A stretch of DNA of 18,046 nt from CAZFDE01 sp964517795. Lineage in GTDB: Bacteria; Planctomycetota; Phycisphaerae; Sedimentisphaerales; Anaerobacaceae. A program made the translations under genes and the position numbers. The first letter of the stretch is position 1. Every line of letters starts with the position of its first letter. Location: the NCBI GenBank assembly GCA_964517795.1, contig CAZFDE010000052.1, positions 1 to 18,046 on the forward strand, written 5' to 3'. Under the pieces are notes generated by a model. The model had not been told where the DNA came from. It saw only the letters and a program-made list of their open reading frames with translations, and searched no databases. Below are positions 1-6,736 of the stretch, piece by piece.

Positions 1-734
1 TCGAATTGACCGTCACGATCACGGTCATATTCTTCACTGATTTTACGGCCTTTCTCGCACTCTACATGTTTATCAGCAATATCATCATTCAGGTAGGAAA
101 TGTTATATTCAGATATCAAACCATTTTTGTAGGTTCCCCAATTATCAATTTGGCCGTCCCAATCATTGTCAGCGGTATATGACTTGAGCCTGTTATTGTC
201 ATAATAGACCTGCATATCAACCTTACCATCCCGGTTTCTGTCAAATTCGTCAAGCGTTATTAAGCCAACATTATAATGAATCCAGCGATCCGGTTGCCCG
301 TCAAAATCAGTATCCATTTTATGCATAACGAATTTTTTGCCATCATAAACGGTCCATACATCGATTTGGCCATCGGCATTTTTATCCCACTCAGTAGGTT
401 GCTTGACACTATTCTTTGTTTTTGAGAGTAAATCCCATGCACCAAAAATCATTCCGGAAAATATGATGAAAAGAACAACCATTGTAACATATTTCACTGT
501 GTTATTGCTGTTTTTGGGGAGTATATTTCTACTATCACCGTTCAATTGAGCGATAAGCTCCATGGCCTTTGGGTAATCATAATCATGGTGGATATAAATG
601 TGGATACGTTGCCCCGTTTCCAGTGGTAAAGCCATATTTTCCTGTTGGAATGACGCTTCGATATTCTTTTGCGTCAATACATCCACAATTCTATGTGCTT
701 CTACAACATCATTGCCTGTATAGATTTTCTTCAT
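1..734 (-). CDS. DUF2007 domain / membrane span / calcium-loop repeat protein (3' end cut by window edge)
   Basis: The reading frame starts at the ATG at 734-732 and stays open to base 1, giving 244 residues with the C-terminus outside the window. A GGAG lies 8 nt before the ATG. Residues 1-65 (KKIYTGNDVVEAHRIVDVL...) resemble the DUF2007 putative signal-transducing domain. Residues 82-100 are a hydrophobic single membrane span. After it come loops of the form D-x-[DN]-x-D-G-x-x-D at 117-125, 141-149, 165-173, 189-197 and 237-245, exactly 24 residues apart, with a degenerate copy at 213-221. Several are followed by an aromatic residue and then Asn/Gly. The loops match EF-hand-like or thrombospondin-type-3 calcium-binding loops. 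I infer a cytoplasmic DUF2007 domain and an exported, calcium-binding repeat region. It has its own likely promoter at 774-803. Ligand and function are unknown; the DUF2007 call is by resemblance only. Confidence 0.8.
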   Translation of the reverse strand, partial: MKKIYTGNDVVEAHRIVDVLTQKNIEASFQQENMALPLETGQRIHIYIHHDYDYPKAMELIAQLNGDSRNILPKNSNNTVKYVTMVVLFIIFSGMIFGAWDLLSKTKNSVKQPTEWDKNADGQIDVWTVYDGKKFVMHKMDTDFDGQPDRWIHYNVGLITLDEFDRNRDGKVDMQVYYDNNRLKSYTADNDWDGQIDNWGTYKNGLISEYNISYLNDDIADKHVECEKGRKISEEYDRDRDGQF

Positions 735-773
735 AATACGATCTCCATTCTATGGATTCATAAGCTCCAAATA

Positions 774-803
774 ATCATACAATGAACTTGTCTTTACAGT
801 CAA
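774..803 (-). promoter_or_regulatory. Likely sigma70-type promoter for the DUF2007/repeat protein
   Basis: Read on the minus strand, TTGACT (803-798) is separated by 18 nt from TATGAT (779-774). Each box differs from the consensus at one position. Transcription would start near 767, leaving a short leader before the ATG at 734. This is the best two-box promoter I found in the window. It implies that the left-edge gene is transcribed separately from the UroD-family gene. Confidence 0.5.
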
Positions 804-848
804 GTATTATGAAGTATTTAAAGTAGCATAGTTGAGGTCATATAAGTG

Positions 849-1883
849 TTATTTAAATGTCCTGGCAGTCTCCATAAAGGCCTGCATATTATCGAGCGGT
901 ACGCCTGGCGGCAGATCACATCCGGTACTCAAGAGGAAATTCGGATAATCCCGCATTGCCTCCAGCAGCCCTGTGGTGGTTCGCCTGACATCATCTACCG
1001 ACCCGTCTTTCATGACGGCTGTCGGATTGAGGTTGCCCATGATCACAACATCGTCGCCGGCGATTTGGGCCGCCTTGGGCATATCCACGCCGGTCTCTGG
1101 CGAATCGAGACTCAGTGCCGCCACGCCCGATCCCGCCATCGATTCAATCAGGTGCATGGTGTTGCCGCAGGTGTGATAGATCGTATCGACGCCGGCGTAT
1201 TTATAGCTTTCAATGATATGCCGGACATAAGAGGCACTGAAGCGTTCGAACTGAGTGGGGCCGAGGATCACCGCGGTTGGCTCGAGCACGCATATCAGGT
1301 CCGCTCCGGCATTAATCAAGGCACCGGCATATTCCTGGATGATGCTGGTACTGAAGCGGCAGAACGATTCGAGCTTATCGGGCTCAAGGACCGAATCCAT
1401 TACGACCTGTTCAGCGCCCGCCAATAACCCTGCTAACGTTACCGGGCCGATGATATACGCGCCGACCAGCACCTCATCGGGCAGCCCCATCTTCATCAAT
1501 TCGACGGTTTTGATATAAGACTGGATTCGGGCATCTTGTAAGATGTTGATGCAGCGAAACTTATCAAGCTCCTCAACACATTGGACGGGGTGGTGCTCGA
1601 CCGTGCTGGATTCATGGATCGGAAACCGCACCGCAAGGCCCAGGGCGTTGGCTTCGACCGACAAGTCCATCATCATGAAGGCCGCATCAGGGTTGAGCTG
1701 ATAGACCAGCGCTTCGATACAGTTATAGTGTACGCCGTGATTCTGCTGTGCAACTTTGATGGATGTGCCGATCAGGTCGCAGCCGGGAAAGCCGGCCAGT
1801 GGCGCCGCCAATCTTCTGTTATCCGCATACGCGTCTTTGACACGTTCGGTTAACGATTTACGTTTGGTAATCGGACTCAGCAT
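849..1883 (-). CDS. Uroporphyrinogen decarboxylase (URO-D) family protein, methylcobamide methyltransferase-like
   Basis: This 344-residue protein has the normal length of a URO-D fold enzyme. It shows family landmarks such as GAYIIGPVTLAGLL (141-154), CVLEPTAVILGP (198-209) and MGNLNPTAVM (282-291). It has His237-x-Cys239 in YHTCGNT and a further Cys322 in STGCDLPPG. This H-x-C...C set is the zinc ligand pattern of MtaA/MtbA/CmuA-type methylcobamide:thiol methyltransferases, not of heme-synthesis HemE. I therefore expect a cytoplasmic zinc-dependent methyltransfer enzyme rather than a decarboxylase. The start has an AAGGA about 10 nt upstream. No corrinoid protein or partner methyltransferase is adjacent, so the methyl donor is unknown. 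It is separated by 217 bp from the upstream gene. A perfect TATAAT on the minus strand at 1944-1939 has no good -35 box, so separate transcription is only suggested. Confidence 0.88.
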   Translation of the reverse strand: MLSPITKRKSLTERVKDAYADNRRLAAPLAGFPGCDLIGTSIKVAQQNHGVHYNCIEALVYQLNPDAAFMMMDLSVEANALGLAVRFPIHESSTVEHHPVQCVEELDKFRCINILQDARIQSYIKTVELMKMGLPDEVLVGAYIIGPVTLAGLLAGAEQVVMDSVLEPDKLESFCRFSTSIIQEYAGALINAGADLICVLEPTAVILGPTQFERFSASYVRHIIESYKYAGVDTIYHTCGNTMHLIESMAGSGVAALSLDSPETGVDMPKAAQIAGDDVVIMGNLNPTAVMKDGSVDDVRRTTTGLLEAMRDYPNFLLSTGCDLPPGVPLDNMQAFMETARTFK

Positions 1884-2100
1884 TTTTTCAATTCCTTCAT
1901 CTCAATACGTTTGAAATCTGCTTAATTATGTCTCTATGATTATACGAATTCGGTGTTTGGATGGCTTAGCCCATGGTATTGAATTGTGTTGTTATCGTGC
2001 TATGCGAACAGAACAACTGAAATACAAATAGTGATATAAATGAGCAGTTATTTTACAATTTCACTCGTGACGATCAGTAACCTATCTGAGATATGGTGAA

Positions 2101-3180
2101 TTAATACCGTGAAAAGGCATCTTTCATGATTGCTATATTTTTTGCATTGCCGGCCAGTCGCGGATCATCTGAGTCTGTCGGCGGCAGGGTCGATTCGGTA
2201 TCCGGACGGGCAAATCCATAAAACCCGATACGCTCATCGGCCAGGTTGGCGATCATACGTTCGGCGTCATGGCGAGGCCCCCAGCCGCAGAGACATTGGA
2301 TCAATTGCGTTGTTTCAGGAACCAGCGGCCGCATCGCCAGTATTTGATTGGCCTCGTAATTTTCATTCATGATCCAATCCACTTCGCTGAGCATATCCAA
2401 ACCTTTGATTTGTAAGTCATGTGGAGCGCAGCAACTGAGCCACACAATACAATCAGGCCGAGTTTGTGCTACAGTTTTGCGAATCTGTTTCCAGCAGCGG
2501 GATATCGCCCGCCGATGAAACTCAAGTTCTTTTTCAGCGGTTATCACAGCTTTGCCGGGAAACGGCTCGCCGAAAAGTTCCTGATACATTTGACGCTCAC
2601 AAGCCATCCATTTCATCTCTGGTATCGCTCGTCGATCATACGGCGGACTGTAAAACCAGTCCATCATAAAACCGTCGATTTTGGTTTCCAATAATGCATC
2701 GCGGATCGACGTACATAAATAATCGATATATTGCTGCGTGAGTGGAATATGGATGGTCGACGGTGTACCGTAACTCAATTCAGGATAATTCTCACCCCAC
2801 CATGTATTGGCGCCGATGCAGAAGTAGCCCATGACCCGAATACCCTCTTTATGAGCCAGTTCGGTCAATTCGTTGAGAAAATCACCTTTCATTTGCGGCT
2901 GGACCGGTGCGACCTTGCTTCGATACCACGCATAACCGCAGGTGCTGACACAGAATGTCTGGATCGTATTGACGCCGAGGTCGTTGTACCATTTGAGATG
3001 TTCGCGGGGGTCGGCCTGATTGAACATGCCCGGCGGGGCGAAACCGTCAGGCCCCCAGTTGAAATCAATGCAGAACGCTTTGATGAGTTTATCTTTATGT
3101 ATCGTATCGTCGGAATCATTTAAATGATCATTACATCCGGAAATAAGGAAGAGCAGAAGAATTAGGTTAAGGTGTTTCAT
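2101..3180 (-). CDS. Secreted TIM-barrel glycoside hydrolase-like lipoprotein (GHL6/GH29-like)
   Basis: The 359-residue product begins with a short lipoprotein signal, hydrophobic residues 5-13 and a lipobox ISGC with Cys16. The mature part reads as a beta/alpha barrel: DLGVNTIQTF, EGIRVMGYF and then IDGFMMDWFYSPP, with Asp169 and Asp174 at the usual end of strand 4. Asp174 is the likely nucleophile position in GH29-like and GHL6-like hydrolases. NENYEA (272-277) offers candidate acid residues later in the barrel. Family assignment is by pattern only; no substrate can be given. The ATG overlaps the stop of the upstream DUF5703/GH95-like gene (shared ATGA) and has only a weak ribosome site, so it is probably translated by coupling. 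The two hydrolases likely act on the same material. Confidence 0.72.
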   Translation of the reverse strand: MKHLNLILLLFLISGCNDHLNDSDDTIHKDKLIKAFCIDFNWGPDGFAPPGMFNQADPREHLKWYNDLGVNTIQTFCVSTCGYAWYRSKVAPVQPQMKGDFLNELTELAHKEGIRVMGYFCIGANTWWGENYPELSYGTPSTIHIPLTQQYIDYLCTSIRDALLETKIDGFMMDWFYSPPYDRRAIPEMKWMACERQMYQELFGEPFPGKAVITAEKELEFHRRAISRCWKQIRKTVAQTRPDCIVWLSCCAPHDLQIKGLDMLSEVDWIMNENYEANQILAMRPLVPETTQLIQCLCGWGPRHDAERMIANLADERIGFYGFARPDTESTLPPTDSDDPRLAGNAKNIAIMKDAFSRY

Positions 3181-5435
3181 TTATTTTCTCTTTTTTGGGG
3201 CATATCACATGGTTGGTTCCATATCACCAAATCGTTACGGCGGTTTGCCGGCACTACTTCTAACAATTCGAATTGGCCGGATGTGTAATTTGCTTGAACA
3301 GTAGTATTATCTCTGGTGTGAAGCTTAAAATTCACGTTCCAGTCTTTGGGCCAGCAGGGCATCAAAAGAATCGTATTGCCGTTAGCTTGCAGCAGCATTC
3401 GCTGCAAAGCGACCATCAAAACCGAACCATGGTCCTGGCAAGGCGCCCAATTTAAATTATGTATCCAGAACGCAGGAAAAATACTGCCCGCCTGAACGTT
3501 GGTTGCTCTTTTTACAATGTTCGCTTTTGCCTGGTCCACGAGACCAAGATATGCCATCATAATATCATCCTGCTCCCACCCCCATCCCCCTTTGTGGAGT
3601 CGGTTCGCAAATGCACCGCAAACCATTTGCAGGTCGGGTTTGCCCAATCCCTTCAGACGATAGGGAAAGACGCAATGCATTTGGGGCATTTCCCAGTGAC
3701 CGGTCGCTCGAAATTTATCGGCCGGCGCATACATTTGGATTCCGTCTATCTCCTGGGTGGGCAGAGGGGGCAGAATGTCATATAAACGCTGCCATCGTTG
3801 CCTTTCCTTCGCCGGCGTCAATTCAGATGGCAGGTCTAACAGCCCTTGAATGACCGCGTGCAAACCGGCTACGGCCGGCATCGGATTTGTACAATCCGTA
3901 TATGTCTCTAACGCCAATGCCGGTTCGATTCGCAACTGTCTTTGTTTCGTACGCGGGTAATGCAGATCGTAGAACTCGATAATGGGTATGGTGATTGGAT
4001 ACACATATTTTTTAAGAAATGCTTCATCTTTCGTATGCCGGTAATACTCCAGCATCATTTGGCTCAGTTCCAGACCGCCTTCGATATACAGTCGCCACGA
4101 CACAGAATTGGGTTCTTTGCCTTGCTTGTCCCAACTGTATAATTCATTGAAGGTGGCCCCGAAGAAATACATCATTTCAGGAAAATGCACGCCCTTGTGC
4201 TGATAAAAAAGTTTTGTCCGAAATTTCGAAAGTTCCAGATTGTTCAAGTACATATCGAATAATGGTTTCATCATTTCATAATCGCCGGCCCTAAGCATTG
4301 ACCAATAGGGCAGTCTCAGGTTCTGAAACCAGTGCCCCGGGCCCCAGTTACGCCAGTCCGGATCATTCTGTCCTGCTCCGGGATCATCGACGGTAAATAT
4401 CGATCCATTGAATTTGATTGGCAGTTCACCTCGCCCGCCGCAGGCATGGACGTAGCGTTGACACTGATAGCCCATGGCCACTTTGCGGCCGTCCTCGGCA
4501 CCGGTAATATGAATCCAGCTCTTATCCCAGAAATTTTGCCACCATTGCCGGTGGTTTTTTCTATCGATTTCGATATTTGCCGAATCTGTCGACTTTCTTA
4601 TTTTGTTTAAGTGTTTACGCCAGTTCTCCGGGTTCGAGGGATGTTTGGTCAGTACAGCGATTTGAAAATCGCACTGTTTGGTCGGTTTGACACTTTTTAA
4701 TGTTTGGCCGCTACCGGCCTTAAGGGTGTCTCCCCAGATTACACCGCCGAAAATCCTGTTTAACAACGGATCGGTCATCTTGTCCATATACGCCTCTAAA
4801 AACTGATGTTCCATCGTCGTCGGCCAGGCAGAATGTTCGTTATAATGATACCAGTAAAGCGCATTTTCATTTTTATCGAATTCAACAGTATCGGGATATA
4901 CCCATGTTTGATGGTCGCTCAGACGATAAAGATCGCCGACGGTCAGGTTTTCCAACAGCTTCTTTTCATTTCGCCATGTTTCGAGGGTAACATTTACCGC
5001 ACACGGTTGTTCACTTTTCGTTTCAATATGGACGATCGGATGATGCGCATCGATCCAGAAGCGGATATCGATTTGCTCGCTATCCTTTCCGGCACGGATT
5101 TGAATTTCCGAATCGGCGAGGCGGAGTATTTTTTGAAACGGCAGTCCATCGGCAAAAGGATTCGGTTCGAAATGGACACGGACACGGCCAAGTTTGAGCA
5201 GACGACCGTTTTCGCTGTAACTGTCGGTCTTGCTCAGATAAAACATTAAATCACCATTCTTTTCGACCCAGACATTCGCGCCGACATCGCCGTTGCCGGT
5301 GATCAGAGATCCATACGCATGATCGCTCTTGGAATCGACAACAACATGATAGTGTTCTATAACTGATGTCCCGTCAATCGCCAACAAGACAGGGCATATA
5401 ACTATTGCAAAGATAAGACAATACTTGTTTTTCAT
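3177..5435 (-). CDS. DUF5703 / GH95-like glycoside hydrolase, secreted
   Basis: The 752-residue product has an N-terminal signal peptide (hydrophobic 6-20). Residues about 26-300 match the DUF5703 N-terminal beta domain: SLITGNGDVGANVWVEKNGD, YLSKTDSYSENGR and LGRVRVHFEPNPF are its hallmark stretches. From about 310 to 700 there is an alpha-rich (alpha/alpha)6-type domain like GH95 enzymes. FNGSIFTVDDPG and FQNLRLPYWSMLRAGDY take the place of the Asn-rich catalytic loop of GH95 alpha-L-fucosidases. The likely role is hydrolysis of a fucose-type or related terminal sugar outside the cytoplasm; the exact sugar is inference. GAGG about 10 nt upstream supports the start. It lies 46 bp after the small coiled-coil lipoprotein gene and overlaps the next hydrolase gene by 4 bp. 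Confidence 0.83.
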   Translation of the reverse strand: MKNKYCLIFAIVICPVLLAIDGTSVIEHYHVVVDSKSDHAYGSLITGNGDVGANVWVEKNGDLMFYLSKTDSYSENGRLLKLGRVRVHFEPNPFADGLPFQKILRLADSEIQIRAGKDSEQIDIRFWIDAHHPIVHIETKSEQPCAVNVTLETWRNEKKLLENLTVGDLYRLSDHQTWVYPDTVEFDKNENALYWYHYNEHSAWPTTMEHQFLEAYMDKMTDPLLNRIFGGVIWGDTLKAGSGQTLKSVKPTKQCDFQIAVLTKHPSNPENWRKHLNKIRKSTDSANIEIDRKNHRQWWQNFWDKSWIHITGAEDGRKVAMGYQCQRYVHACGGRGELPIKFNGSIFTVDDPGAGQNDPDWRNWGPGHWFQNLRLPYWSMLRAGDYEMMKPLFDMYLNNLELSKFRTKLFYQHKGVHFPEMMYFFGATFNELYSWDKQGKEPNSVSWRLYIEGGLELSQMMLEYYRHTKDEAFLKKYVYPITIPIIEFYDLHYPRTKQRQLRIEPALALETYTDCTNPMPAVAGLHAVIQGLLDLPSELTPAKERQRWQRLYDILPPLPTQEIDGIQMYAPADKFRATGHWEMPQMHCVFPYRLKGLGKPDLQMVCGAFANRLHKGGWGWEQDDIMMAYLGLVDQAKANIVKRATNVQAGSIFPAFWIHNLNWAPCQDHGSVLMVALQRMLLQANGNTILLMPCWPKDWNVNFKLHTRDNTTVQANYTSGQFELLEVVPANRRNDLVIWNQPCDMPQKRENK

Positions 5436-5481
5436 TATAAATACCTCATTGTTTTATGTGACGTGCAGTTTTATTACAAGA

Positions 5482-5817
5482 TCACGGCTTATATTGTTTT
5501 AGTTCTTTTTTGAGCTGTTCATTTTCTTCGCGGAGGCTCTTGTTCTGTTCGATAAAGAAATCCGCGATCCGGGTCGAGTCTTTTTCAAGTTTTTCTATTT
5601 CTTTTTGATGGTCTTTTTTGGTTTTTTCAAGAAGCTGTTTCTTTTCTTCGACTTGTTTCTGACAGGCATCCAGCTCTTTTTTAAGGCGCATATTCTCGGC
5701 GGCAACGAACCGGGCCTGTTTATTGCCGATTACCACCTGTTCCTTTTGACAACCGGTAACCATTGACAATAAGAGCAACATCATTACAGTAAATAAAACT
5801 ATTTTTACCTTATCCAT
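5482..5817 (-). CDS. Small coiled-coil lipoprotein
   Basis: This is a 111-residue protein starting MDKVKIVLFTVMM, with a hydrophobic stretch and a lipobox VTGC, so it should be lipidated and held in a membrane facing the periplasm. After the cysteine the chain is almost entirely Lys/Glu-rich heptads (KKELDACQKQVEEKKQLLEK...), predicted to be one long coiled coil to the C-terminus. I chose the ATG at 5817 because AGGTGG lies just before it. A TTG five codons upstream is possible but poorly placed. It sits 21 bp after the MTA phosphorylase stop, inside the operon. No enzyme signature is present; a spacer, tether or assembly role is only a guess. Confidence 0.8.
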   Translation of the reverse strand: MDKVKIVLFTVMMLLLLSMVTGCQKEQVVIGNKQARFVAAENMRLKKELDACQKQVEEKKQLLEKTKKDHQKEIEKLEKDSTRIADFFIEQNKSLREENEQLKKELKQYKP

Positions 5818-5838
5818 ACATCCACCTTTCAAAATCCA

Positions 5839-6714
5839 TTATTCAAATAGTATCTTCAGGTCTTCTTTGACATTCGCATCAATTTTATCGCTTTGCGTCC
5901 AGACTGCAAGTGAAAGACTCTTGCGGCAGGGACAATCTTCGACCGTCAAATCCGCATCGCTTTTCAGTACGGCCTCGATCAGGGCAAGACAGTTGTCGGT
6001 TGCTTTTTTGAGATTGCCGATGATCTCCTCCAGCAGTGTCTGTTTATCTTTAGCAGAGTCGGCCGGTTTCCAACAGTCGTAATCGCTGACTAACGCCGCA
6101 AGGGCATAACACATCTGGGCCTCGCGGGCCAACTTTGCCTCCGGCATGGCGGTCATCCCAATCAGATCGCCGCCCCAGGACCGGTGCATCAGCGATTCGG
6201 CGCGGGTGGAGAACTGCGGACCTTCCATGCAGACATAAGTTCCGCCGGCGTGGCTTTTGAGCTCGTTCTTTTGGGCCGTGTCAAAGAGGATGTTACTAAG
6301 GCGACTGCAGACCGGCCGGGCCATTTCGCAGTGCACCGCGCCGTATTCGTCGAAAAACGTATTCTGTCGCCGAAACGTCTTGTCGATGAACTGGTCCACA
6401 ATGACCAGATCGCCGGGGGCGTTCTTCTCCTGCAGTGAACCGACCGCTGCCGTGGCAATAAGGGTATGGACGCCCAGTTTTTTCATCGCAAAAATATTAG
6501 CGGCATAAGGGACGGTACTTGGGCTGTATCGATGACCATCGCCATGACGATTGAGAAAAGCGACTTTACAGCCGGCAATCGCACCGAGCATGATATCACC
6601 GCTGGGGCTGCCGAAAGGCGTTTCGATAGATTCATATCGAACGTTATCGATGTATTTGCCAAGTTCATCGCCCAGTCCGCTGCCGCCGATCAGGCCGACT
6701 ATCGCATCTGTCAT
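5839..6714 (-). CDS. mtnP: S-methyl-5'-thioadenosine phosphorylase (MTAP family)
   Basis: The 291-residue cytoplasmic enzyme cleaves 5'-methylthioadenosine with phosphate to adenine and 5-methylthioribose-1-phosphate, part of methionine salvage. The family motifs are present in order: GGSGLGD (10-16), NRHGDGHRYSPS (55-66), TAAVGSL (88-94), MEGPQFSTRAES (163-174), GMTAMPEAKLAREA (186-199) and DYDCW (211-215). The Asp-Tyr-Asp triad favours 6-aminopurines, hence adenine nucleosides. A late CPC motif (261-263) sits in a C-terminal extension. GGGAAGGA lies about 9 nt before the ATG. It sits between a metallophosphoesterase gene (22 bp upstream) and a lipoprotein gene (21 bp downstream), an unusual place for a housekeeping salvage enzyme. 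MTI or purine nucleoside phosphorylase activity is the main alternative. Confidence 0.93.
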   Translation of the reverse strand: MTDAIVGLIGGSGLGDELGKYIDNVRYESIETPFGSPSGDIMLGAIAGCKVAFLNRHGDGHRYSPSTVPYAANIFAMKKLGVHTLIATAAVGSLQEKNAPGDLVIVDQFIDKTFRRQNTFFDEYGAVHCEMARPVCSRLSNILFDTAQKNELKSHAGGTYVCMEGPQFSTRAESLMHRSWGGDLIGMTAMPEAKLAREAQMCYALAALVSDYDCWKPADSAKDKQTLLEEIIGNLKKATDNCLALIEAVLKSDADLTVEDCPCRKSLSLAVWTQSDKIDANVKEDLKILFE

Positions 6715-6736
6715 GTCATTTTCCTTCCCTGAATCG

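Noticed and set aside
786..805. Inverted repeat ACTTG...CAAGT considered as a terminator after the URO-D gene
   Set aside because: The stem is only 5 bp and AT-rich, there is no T run on the minus strand, and it overlaps the better-supported promoter for the left-edge gene.
846..1427. 193-codon plus-strand frame opposite the URO-D family gene
   Set aside because: It is antisense to a gene with clear family motifs and has no domain or ribosome site of its own, so it is a codon-bias shadow.
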